This document shows, piece by piece, positions 7,200 through 14,420 of a DNA stretch of 44,634 bases. Below the pieces are notes generated by a model, which was given only the letters and a program-made list of their open reading frames with translations, ran no database searches and had not been told where the DNA came from. Made by a program: the position numbers and the translations under genes. Source of the DNA: Streptomyces sp. SN-593 (GTDB taxonomy: Bacteria > Actinomycetota > Actinomycetes > Streptomycetales > Streptomycetaceae); the NCBI RefSeq assembly GCF_016756395.1, contig NZ_AP018367.1, positions 1-44,634 on the forward strand. The letters are read 5' to 3'. Positions within the stretch are counted from its first letter, which is position 1. Each line of letters starts with the position of its first letter.

Positions 7200-8921
7200 T
7201 TACGGGGCAGGGGCAGGCTTGACGATGTAGCCGGGTGCAGGCAGACGGACGGCGAAGGTGGGCTCGTAGACGTCCGCGAGGGCAACGAACAGCAGCGCGA
7301 CGCCGATGGCTCCGGGGTCGGGGCTGCCGAGGGTGTGCGCGCCGACGTAGCTGGCGCGGCCGCGCTTGCCCAGTAGGGCGGCGGTGTCGCGGGCACCTGC
7401 GATGGCCGCGAGGGCGGCGGTGGTGAGTGGGCTGTCGTCGCTCTCGCGGGCGAGGGACAACGCCCGTACGGCGGGCGTCAGCGCGTCGAGCATGGTGCGG
7501 TCGCCGGGCTGCGCTTCCCCTACGCGCCGGATTGCGGCGGCGCCTTCGGCGAACGCCTTGGTGAGCGCGGGCAGGGCAGGGCGGTGCCCGTCGGGACATG
7601 CGGCGGTGGCGGTGCCGAGCCGGTCGAGGAGGAGTCCGTACAGGGGGCCGGAGGTGCCGCCGACGTGGTCGAGGAACGCGGCGCCGGCGGCAGTGAGGCC
7701 GTCCTCGCCGGTCTCCTCTACGCGGGTGAGCGCGTGGCGCAGTCCGGTGAGGAGGTTGTCGGCGAAGTCGCCGTCACCGCTCTGCTGGTCGAGCGTGGTG
7801 AGGGGGGTGCGGACTTGGGTGATGATCTGCGTGTAGTGGTCCAGGACGGCCCGGGCTCCGGGCATGCGACCTGCCATCAAGGTGCGGTCCGTGGTCGGCG
7901 GAGTGATCAGGACGGGCGCGGCTGCGGCACGCGGCCAGGTGGTCAGGGGCGTGGTGACCGGGGCCTGCCACAGCTGGAGCCAGCCGGGGGCGAGCTGGGT
8001 GAGGGTCAGGGAGATGCCGGCCATGTCGAGTGCTGTGGCCAGGGTGCCGGTCAGTACGGCGGCCACGGTTGTGCCGCGAGCGGCGAGCTGTTCGGCGGCG
8101 ACCGCGGCGACCGCGGCGAGTTCTCCGGGGGCGGTACCGCCGAGGCCGTTGACGACCAGGAGCACGCCCTCCTCCGCGGGCGGCCCCTCACCCGCGCCGA
8201 GGTCGTCCAGCATCCGGTGGACGAGGTCGGCGACGGGCGGGCGGGGGATGCTGCGCGGGGCCCGCTCTCCGTGGATGCCAGAGCCGTAGTCCAGGTGATC
8301 GGGCTTCAGGTCGAATGCGGGCCGGAGCGTGGCCGGGGAGGTGTGGGGGCGGGCGCAGACGGTGAGCGTGCGGGAGCGGGCCACCGCGCGGCGGCCGAGT
8401 TCGGCGAGGTCGTCTAGGTCGGCCCCGCGATCGGCGGCCGCGCCGAGCAGCTTCTCCACGACGGTGGTGGCCGCGGTGCCGCGGCGCCCGGCACCGGCCG
8501 ACGCGGACGCGATGTCGTCGCGCACCACGACTTCGTCCACCCGGATGCCGCGGGCGTGGAGCCGCTCGGCGGCAGCTCGGAAGTTGATCACGTCGCCGGT
8601 GTACCCCTTGATGATCACCAGGACGCCGTCGCGGTCCTGCGCGACGTCGAGCCCGGCCGCGTGGATCTGCGCGTTGCAGGGGCTCGCGAACGTCTCGCCG
8701 GGGACCACGGCATCAAGGCCGCCGGCACCCAGGAGGCCGATGTGGAGGGGGTCGTGTCCGGACCCGCCGCCCGATAGCAGCGCGACCCGCCTGGTCGGTG
8801 CGGGCGCGGTGGCCTTGAGGTACAGCGGCTGCTCGCAGAGGGCGATGGTGTCCGGGTGGGTGAGGGCCAAACCGCGGCACGCGGTCAGGACAGGGTCGGT
8901 TTCCGGGAGGAAGTAGCTCAT
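7200..8921 (-). CDS. Dihydroxyacetone kinase, fused DAK1-DAK2
   Basis: A 573-residue enzyme phosphorylating dihydroxyacetone with ATP, in the single-chain eukaryote/Citrobacter-type arrangement. The DAK1 half has GGGSGHDPLHIG near residue 50, GYTGDVINF, and the substrate-binding histidine in YGSGIHGE (H217). The DAK2 half has the magnesium-binding DGDFADNL (D383, D385, D388) and VGGTSGPLYG. All key residues are intact and length is normal for the family. The start is ATG 8921; the frame stays open far upstream but without coding character. It is cargo: glycerol/triose metabolism with no partner dehydrogenase or transporter here. An MmyB-type regulator and HATPase gene lie upstream. Confidence 0.93.
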   Translation of the reverse strand: MSYFLPETDPVLTACRGLALTHPDTIALCEQPLYLKATAPAPTRRVALLSGGGSGHDPLHIGLLGAGGLDAVVPGETFASPCNAQIHAAGLDVAQDRDGVLVIIKGYTGDVINFRAAAERLHARGIRVDEVVVRDDIASASAGAGRRGTAATTVVEKLLGAAADRGADLDDLAELGRRAVARSRTLTVCARPHTSPATLRPAFDLKPDHLDYGSGIHGERAPRSIPRPPVADLVHRMLDDLGAGEGPPAEEGVLLVVNGLGGTAPGELAAVAAVAAEQLAARGTTVAAVLTGTLATALDMAGISLTLTQLAPGWLQLWQAPVTTPLTTWPRAAAAPVLITPPTTDRTLMAGRMPGARAVLDHYTQIITQVRTPLTTLDQQSGDGDFADNLLTGLRHALTRVEETGEDGLTAAGAAFLDHVGGTSGPLYGLLLDRLGTATAACPDGHRPALPALTKAFAEGAAAIRRVGEAQPGDRTMLDALTPAVRALSLARESDDSPLTTAALAAIAGARDTAALLGKRGRASYVGAHTLGSPDPGAIGVALLFVALADVYEPTFAVRLPAPGYIVKPAPAP

Positions 8922-9097
8922 TACGGCTCCAATTCGTGGGTGCTCCGCTGGGCCCGGGGTGGTGAGGCCCGGACCCAGCGGTCTCCGGCCGAAGCGGGCC
9001 CTGGTCTGGGCACCGAGGCCCCCTTCGCGGGGGTGCGCCGGAGGAATCTGCCTCCCTGGCTGAACGGCTCGGCCGGGGGCGGGCACAAGGGGGATGG

Positions 9098-9499
9098 TCA
9101 GGCGGCGACGGGCACGGTGGCCCAGGCGGTTGCGCGTCCCGGCCGGCGGGTCCACCCGCAGTGGTCGGCAAGGGAGTTGGTGATGGTCAGGCCGCGGCCG
9201 TAGGTGCCGCTGTCCGGACGCGCAACCGCAGGGGCCGGGCCGGAGTCGTGGACTTCTACCCGTACTGCGGCGTGCACCAGCTCCAGGTGTGCGTGGATCT
9301 CCCCCTGCGCGTGAAGTACCGAGTTGCTGACCAGCTCGGACACCACCAGCACGATGTCGTCGACGGCGCCGGTGCGCAGCGGGCGGTCCAAGGTGGACCA
9401 GTTCGCGAGCGCGGAGCGGGCCCAGATCCGGGCGCGGCGCGCGGCGGTCGGGTGACGGTGGAACGTCCGGTCTGTGGACGGAACGGCTGCGGTGATCAT
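9098..9499 (-). CDS. HATPase_c_2 anti-sigma-factor-like protein
   Basis: A 133-residue RsbW/SpoIIAB-type ATP-binding protein. The N box is SELVSNSVLHA (residues ~54-64), followed by VEVHDSGP and the G box GTYGRGLTITNSLADHCGW. Actinomycetes carry dozens of these beside XRE regulators; they can act as serine kinases on anti-anti-sigma proteins or bind sigma factors. It is divergent from the XRE gene at 9743, with 243 bp of shared regulatory DNA. No cognate antagonist or sigma gene is present in the window. Confidence 0.88.
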   Translation of the reverse strand: MITAAVPSTDRTFHRHPTAARRARIWARSALANWSTLDRPLRTGAVDDIVLVVSELVSNSVLHAQGEIHAHLELVHAAVRVEVHDSGPAPAVARPDSGTYGRGLTITNSLADHCGWTRRPGRATAWATVPVAA

Positions 9500-9742
9500 G
9501 CTGACTCCCAGGATCAGGGCTGTGATCTGCGGCTATGCCACCCACACTGCTCGGAAGGGCCGTCGAAGTCCGGAACGACTGGGTTCCTGCACTATCCAGT
9601 TCCGGTTGCGGAATGTGATTATTCTGACCACTGGAGGTGATGGCCGCAGGTGGGGCAGCTGCCAGGTGCCGCCATGGCATGAATGCGCGGATGCCAGGGG
9701 TTTCGCCTGAATTTACCCTGGCTTTACACGAGAGGTCATCTG

Positions 9743-10555
9743 ATGAGCACAGGAGCGGACCGGCCCGCGGCACAGCGCGCTGATATCGGGGCGCTGCTCC
9801 GCGCCATGCGGATGAAGCGAGACCCCGCCCTGGTGCCGGGCTTGGACGCGGTCCGCACCCGCACCCGCAGCTACGTCACCCAGCTGGACATGGCCATGCT
9901 GCTGCGCTGCTCCGAACGGTGGTACGGCGCCCTGGAGCGCGGTGAACAGCGCGACTTCTCCCGCCTGATGCTCGATGGGGTGGTGCGCGTCCTGGACCTG
10001 GCCGAGGATCAGGCGGAGATGCTCTACCGCGTGCACGGCCACACGCCGCCGCAGCCTCGCGTCGCAACGCCGGACCCGGTACTTGTCCAGCTCGTGAAGG
10101 ACCAGACGCACTGCCTCAGCTACCTCAGTGACGAGGCATGGGACATCCTCGCCTGCAACACGCTCGCCGGCCTGCACTGCCCGTGGATGACGCGCCCCGG
10201 CGCCAACATCATGACCTGGGCCTTCTCCGCCGACGCCCGGTACCAGATGAGGGACTGGGAAACCGCCTGGGCCGTCCCCATCCTGAGCGAGCTGCGCTCG
10301 GCCTGGCAGCGCAACCCCCACAACCGGAGGCTGGCCGAGGTGGTCGCCACTGTCCGCGCCCTGCCCGAGGTACCAGCCCTGTGGGCACGCACCACCCACG
10401 TCCGACTCCCCTACCAGGCCCCGCGCCCGATGTACCTGCCGCTGGTGAGCACCGACCCCATCCCGATGCACCTGCTCGCCGTCGGCCCCTACGGCTCCAC
10501 GGACCTGCGCTGGGTCTGCATGGTGCCCGCCGATCCCGAAGTCCGCCTCGACTGA
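9743..10555 (+). CDS. XRE-family regulator with MmyB-type ligand domain
   Basis: A 270-residue transcription factor. Residues ~10-75 form an XRE helix-turn-helix (VTQLDMAMLLRCSERWYGAL then ERGEQRDFS). Residues ~100-265 are the MmyB-like ligand-binding domain, with WDILACNTLAGLHCPWM and the closing HLLAVGPYGSTDLRWV. The start ATG 9743 has GAGAGG upstream; an upstream in-frame ATG has no ribosome site. MmyB-type regulators usually control a neighbouring oxidoreductase gene; none is present, so the target may be the divergent HATPase/kinase genes or the polyketide synthase. Confidence 0.88.
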   Translation: MSTGADRPAAQRADIGALLRAMRMKRDPALVPGLDAVRTRTRSYVTQLDMAMLLRCSERWYGALERGEQRDFSRLMLDGVVRVLDLAEDQAEMLYRVHGHTPPQPRVATPDPVLVQLVKDQTHCLSYLSDEAWDILACNTLAGLHCPWMTRPGANIMTWAFSADARYQMRDWETAWAVPILSELRSAWQRNPHNRRLAEVVATVRALPEVPALWARTTHVRLPYQAPRPMYLPLVSTDPIPMHLLAVGPYGSTDLRWVCMVPADPEVRLD

Positions 10556-10637
10556 GGGAACTTCCCGGAACCGCCCGGCTGGGTCGATGTTCACGAAAAC
10601 GGACAGCACTGGGGGCACCGCGCGGCAGAGTGCAGGG

Positions 10638-11288
10638 GTGACCGCTACTTCGGACCGCTTGCCCGCTCGTCGTCGCCGCCATGCACGGCTGATCGCTGCT
10701 CTGACCGCAACGGTCGGGGCCTGCGCTTCGGCGGCGCAGGCGTTGTATCAGCCCGTCGCCGATGCCCCGCCCCAGCAGGAGGCGGTCGTGGTGGACCCCC
10801 TGCCGGTCGTCTGCCTCAGCCGCACGGCCGCCCCGCTGCTGGAGGCGGCCCGAGCCGAGGACGAGGACAGGTGGCCGGCCGTCGTCGCACGGGAGCGGGA
10901 GCAAGCACAGCGAACGCGCGCCGCGAGGGTGGCGCTGGCGCAGGCTCAGGAGATCGTGGAGGAACCCGGAGCGTCCTGGCCCGTACCGCTGCCGACTGCG
11001 GAACAGGGTGCGGCCATCGACCTGGCGGGCGCCGGCGACCAGGTCGTAGAGCTGTGGCGCGCCAACCCGGTGCAGGCCGCCGCCCTGGTCCACGAGCTTG
11101 TGGCCGGCGGGGAGTTCACAGCGGCCGAGGTTCTGGATGCGGCGGTCGATGCAGCCATCGGCGCCGGGCTGCTGGCACTGACCGACGCGGGCACAGCCTC
11201 CGACCCGAGCATGATGGCCGAGCAGTGCCTGGAAGCCGCCCCGTGCTTGGTGCTCGCGGTGGCCCTGGCATCCGCCGACCTGGACTGA
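10638..11288 (+). CDS. Hypothetical protein, Ala-rich, helical
   Basis: A 216-residue protein from GTG 10638; an in-frame ATG at 10587 would add 17 residues, and neither has a convincing ribosome site. A basic start (LPARRRRHARL) precedes a short hydrophobic stretch (LIAALTATVGACASAAQALY) that might be a weak anchor. The rest is Ala/Glu-rich helix without motifs. It converges on the polyketide synthase gene with only 3 bp between stop codons and no visible terminator. Function unknown. Confidence 0.5.
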   Translation: MTATSDRLPARRRRHARLIAALTATVGACASAAQALYQPVADAPPQQEAVVVDPLPVVCLSRTAAPLLEAARAEDEDRWPAVVAREREQAQRTRAARVALAQAQEIVEEPGASWPVPLPTAEQGAAIDLAGAGDQVVELWRANPVQAAALVHELVAGGEFTAAEVLDAAVDAAIGAGLLALTDAGTASDPSMMAEQCLEAAPCLVLAVALASADLD

Positions 11289-11291
11289 CCA

Positions 11292-12347
11292 TCAATTCTC
11301 CGCGTGCTCCATCCACGCGCCGTACACCGCCGCCCCGAAGAACCCCGGCCCGAACCCTGCCACCAACCCCGGCGCACCGTGGGCCGGCGGGTCGGCGTAG
11401 TGCCGGCGCAGCACGTCCAGGACCGCGGGCCCGCCAGGATTCCCGTGCTCCCGCAGCGACTCCCAGGCGTGGGCCAGGTCCGGTGCGTCCGGCAGGCCCG
11501 CGGCCTGGGACTCGATGATCCGCGGGCCCCCCGGGTGCGCCGCCATCCACACCGGCCACGCCGACTGCGGTACCGCCTTCAACCGCTCTACCAGATCCGG
11601 CATGCACGCGGTCACCGCCCGCAGCGCCGCCGGGGTGGACGCAAACCGTTGCCCCTCGACGTCGGGCTCCATCCAGTAGCAGGTGCTGCTATCCGGCAGG
11701 AGGTACGTCCACCAGTCGTCGATCCGCAGGCCCGGCGCGCGCCAGTCCGACGTCACCACCGCGGCCGCGCCGCAGTCCCCGAACAGCCCGGAGTACATCG
11801 CCGAGACGATCCCCGGTTCCGCCGGCCGGTAGCAGCTCGACAGCGCCTCGCTCACCACCAACAGGACCCGTCGCCCCGGCTGCGCCGCCACCAACTGCGC
11901 CGCCAGCGCCAGGCCCCACGATCCCCCGGTGCAGCCGACCTGCGTCACCGGCACGTGCAGCACGTCCGGCCGCAGCCCGAGCACCCGCGCAAGGTGCACC
12001 CCGAGGCCCGGCATGGCGATGCCGCTGGAATGCACCGGGATCAGACAGTCCACCTCCCCCGCGTCCAGCCGGGCGGCACGCAGCGCGTCCCGCGCAGCCT
12101 GGGCGCCCAGCTGGTACACCGCCTCCACCGTCCACCGATTCCGGGCTTCAATCCCCTGAGGCAGGGTCAGCTCCTCTAGCGGCAGCGACCAGAACCGGTG
12201 ATCCACCCGCAGGGACTTCACGATCCGCAGGGCAGCCGACAACCCCGGCTGCCCCTCCTGCGCCCGGGCAATGTCCGCCAGCACCGCGTTGGTAGGCACC
12301 TGGTGCTCCGGCAACGCCACCGCAGGACAGCTCACATATGCAGCCAT
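11292..12347 (-). CDS. Type III polyketide synthase (chalcone-synthase-like)
   Basis: A 351-residue thiolase-fold condensing enzyme. The catalytic triad is visible: C139 in VTQVGCTGGSWGLA, H271 in WMAAHPGGPRII and N303 in LREHGNPGGPAVLDVL. GLFGDCGAAAVV matches the conserved FGDG(A)AA loop. Spacing of the triad and total length are those of bacterial type III synthases such as RppA. The residues around C139 (GCTGG) and after N303 (PGGP) differ from the usual forms, so starter or chain length may be unusual. It stands alone: no cytochrome P450, methyltransferase or monooxygenase adjoins it. A 7-bp inverted repeat lies ahead of the start. FabH-like function is less likely because of the GGPRI and GN motifs. 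Confidence 0.88.
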   Translation of the reverse strand: MAAYVSCPAVALPEHQVPTNAVLADIARAQEGQPGLSAALRIVKSLRVDHRFWSLPLEELTLPQGIEARNRWTVEAVYQLGAQAARDALRAARLDAGEVDCLIPVHSSGIAMPGLGVHLARVLGLRPDVLHVPVTQVGCTGGSWGLALAAQLVAAQPGRRVLLVVSEALSSCYRPAEPGIVSAMYSGLFGDCGAAAVVTSDWRAPGLRIDDWWTYLLPDSSTCYWMEPDVEGQRFASTPAALRAVTACMPDLVERLKAVPQSAWPVWMAAHPGGPRIIESQAAGLPDAPDLAHAWESLREHGNPGGPAVLDVLRRHYADPPAHGAPGLVAGFGPGFFGAAVYGAWMEHAEN

Positions 12348-12370
12348 AGCCGCTCCTCAGCCCGACTATC

Positions 12371-12389
12371 GGAATGAATCGCTCATTCC
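12371..12389. promoter_or_regulatory. Inverted repeat upstream of the polyketide synthase
   Basis: GGAATGA (12371-12377), a 5-nt spacer and TCATTCC (12383-12389) form a perfect 7-bp inverted repeat 24 bp ahead of the synthase start codon. The position suits a repressor operator. No TetR or MarR gene is adjacent, so the ligand is unknown. Confidence 0.4.
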
Positions 12390-12573
12390 GTACCGGGCAA
12401 GTCTGCCCCTCCCGATCGAGAGCGGCCGCCACACCGACACGCTGTCCCCCAAAAAGGCGACGCCGCCACTGCTGCCGCAGTGATGGAGCTGCGCGAGCAG
12501 GCCGGCTGCAATCGGTCAACTTCCCCGCCACAGCAGCAAATCGGACATCCGGCAACCGGTTTCGGCCGAGCAC

Positions 12574-12607
12574 TGTAAAGCCACTTGCCATGTAAAGCAG
12601 CTTTACA
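12574..12607. promoter_or_regulatory. TGTAAAGC operator cluster
   Basis: TGTAAAGC occurs at 12574-12581, and TGTAAAGC-A-GCTTTACA forms a perfect inverted repeat at 12591-12607. The full site lies within 15-40 bp of any plausible start of the HTH gene that follows, so that protein probably regulates itself from here. The three half-sites are 17 bp apart, consistent with cooperative binding. Confidence 0.6.
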
Positions 12608-12621
12608 TCACTGTCTTGTGT

Positions 12622-13419
12622 GTGAGTACGAGACGAGACGACGTGATGGCCGCACTGCGGGACTGGTCGAAGCCCGGGCGCCGGGCCGACCTGCTCGCCG
12701 CCGCGTGGCAGGCGGGCGAGACGAACGTCTCTGCTCTCGCCGAGGCCGCGCGGATCAGCCGGCCGACCGTGTACGCCGATCTGCGATCCAGGGGCATCGA
12801 CCCTGACCACCGACCGAAGGGCACCAACGTGATTACGAACCTGTCCCCGCTCGACATCGAGGGCTTCACCGGTGTCGGCGAACGGATGGACGCCGAGTTC
12901 GACGCTGCGCTGCGGCGCTGGGCGGCCGAGCACCCCACCGCCACCCGGGAGGAGGGCCGGACCGAGGGGGTGCGCCTCGCCGCCCTGATGGACACGACCT
13001 ACCGCTACGCCGACGTCCGCGACCGCCTCGCCCACGAGCAGGTCGCCCGCGCCGAGCGGAACCGGCTGCTGCACCACGTCGAACTGCGGTGGGAGGCACT
13101 GAGCACCGCGCCCGCGTGGCTGGCCGCCCACCATGCCTACGTACTCGCGGTCGACGAGGCCGGCTTGGCCATCGACATGTGGCGCGAGCGCGCCGAGGCC
13201 GCCGGCAGCCGCCCGTTCTTCTGTTTCTCCCCCCAGGACGAGGAGGCATACCGGCAGATCCAGCAGGCCGGACACCCCTCGCTGGAGAAGGCGCTGGCCG
13301 ACCTCGATCCGGCGCCGGCACAGACCGCCGAGCAGCTGCGGGCCAACCTCGACCAGGCCCACGAGCACCGCATGAAGCTGGCCGCCCAGACCCTGCGCAT
13401 CGCCCAGCCCGCCCAGTGA
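12622..13419 (+). CDS. HTH DNA-binding protein with helical C-terminus
   Basis: A 265-residue protein from GTG 12622; ATG 12646 is an equally good start and would keep all recognisable sequence. Residues ~20-55 carry a helix-turn-helix (VSALAEAARISRPTVYADLR). The rest is long amphipathic helix rich in Arg, Glu and Ala (DVRDRLAHEQVARAERNRLL). The TGTAAAGC inverted repeat immediately upstream suggests autoregulation. It is followed 29 bp later by the zinc-motif gene at 13449, with which it is probably cotranscribed. No known family name. Confidence 0.7.
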   Translation: MSTRRDDVMAALRDWSKPGRRADLLAAAWQAGETNVSALAEAARISRPTVYADLRSRGIDPDHRPKGTNVITNLSPLDIEGFTGVGERMDAEFDAALRRWAAEHPTATREEGRTEGVRLAALMDTTYRYADVRDRLAHEQVARAERNRLLHHVELRWEALSTAPAWLAAHHAYVLAVDEAGLAIDMWRERAEAAGSRPFFCFSPQDEEAYRQIQQAGHPSLEKALADLDPAPAQTAEQLRANLDQAHEHRMKLAAQTLRIAQPAQ

Positions 13420-13448
13420 CCACACCCACCAACCCGAAGGAGACCACC

Positions 13449-14339
13449 GTGTCCCTCGCCCAGACGCATTCCGCCCGCGCTCGCCTGATCGCCGAGATGG
13501 AGCGCCTGTTCGCCGTCGACGCCGGCCTCGGCTCCCTGCTCGGCTACAACGGCCGACCCGACATGACCCAGGAGGCCAAGCAGGTGCAACGGGCGTGGGC
13601 CCGCGCCCTGGTCGCCGTGCACGGCCACGACCGCGCCTCCTCCGCCTACACGCAGTACGCCAGCCGCCGCCAGAACACCGTCCGCGAGGGCGTCGGGTCC
13701 TGGGGCAACCTGGTGTTGGGGGGCAGCCCGGTCCCCCGCTGGGACCGCGACATCCACGGCTTCCTCTGCCACTGCTGCGTCGAAGCCTTCTCCACCGTCG
13801 TCGCGGCCGACGGTGACCCGCTGTGCAACCGGTGCGCGATCACACACGCCGACGTCCAGACCACCCGCCCGCAGTGGCACGCCTACAGCCACGCCCAGTT
13901 CCAGTTCCCCGGCCTGATGGGCGAGGAGCGCAAGACGAGCGAGAGCAAGCTGCTCATCCGCTACCAGGACGACGAGGAACGCGCCTACGTCACCGGCGAG
14001 GCCGCACTACTCACCGAGCGGACCAGCCCGCTGCCCGGCCTCACCGCCATCTCCAGCCAGACCCACGGCGACAGTCGCGACACTATCCGCCTCACCCTGG
14101 AGACCCGGGCCGAGCACGGGCACCGCAGCGTCGACATCCTCGCCACCTTCGCCTACGACCCCGAGCCTGAGCAGTGGGAGGACCACGCCTACGGCTTCCG
14201 CTTCGTCTCCGCCCGGCTCACCACCCGCGCCCGGAAGCTGGGCCACCTCGACACCGGCGCCCCGGCCATCATCACCGAGCACACCGACCTCTACCGGCTG
14301 CTCGACACCCTGATCACCCACCTGTACAGCGCCACGTGA
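13449..14339 (+). CDS. Hypothetical protein with a CxxC-CxxC zinc motif
   Basis: A 296-residue protein starting at GTG 13449, preceded by GAAGGAGACCACC. After a helical region it has FLCHCCVEAFSTVV followed by GDPLCNRC (about residues 100-125), a likely zinc knuckle. The C-terminal ~150 residues are mostly beta (SVDILATFAYDPEPEQWEDH). It shares a transcription unit with the HTH gene upstream and ends at a hairpin terminator. I do not recognise the family; nucleic-acid or protein binding through the zinc motif is an inference. Confidence 0.65.
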   Translation: MSLAQTHSARARLIAEMERLFAVDAGLGSLLGYNGRPDMTQEAKQVQRAWARALVAVHGHDRASSAYTQYASRRQNTVREGVGSWGNLVLGGSPVPRWDRDIHGFLCHCCVEAFSTVVAADGDPLCNRCAITHADVQTTRPQWHAYSHAQFQFPGLMGEERKTSESKLLIRYQDDEERAYVTGEAALLTERTSPLPGLTAISSQTHGDSRDTIRLTLETRAEHGHRSVDILATFAYDPEPEQWEDHAYGFRFVSARLTTRARKLGHLDTGAPAIITEHTDLYRLLDTLITHLYSAT

Positions 14340-14359
14340 CCCAGCCCACCCCGACACAA

Positions 14360-14396
14360 GGGCGCCCGCAGCCATTCGAGCTGGCTGCGGGCGCCC
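14360..14396. terminator. Bidirectional terminator between convergent genes
   Basis: A perfect 15-bp stem (14360-14374 with 14382-14396) and 7-nt loop lie between the stop codons of the plus-strand gene ending at 14339 and the minus-strand translocase ending at 14421. It has no T run, as is common in GC-rich actinomycetes. Confidence 0.75.
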
Positions 14397-14420
14397 ACGC
14401 ACGAGGATACGGCGGTCGTC

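Noticed and set aside
8922..9773. N-terminal extension of the dihydroxyacetone kinase
   Set aside because: The frame remains open upstream of 8921, but that part lies antisense to the HATPase region, lacks family similarity, and the enzyme is already full length from 8921.
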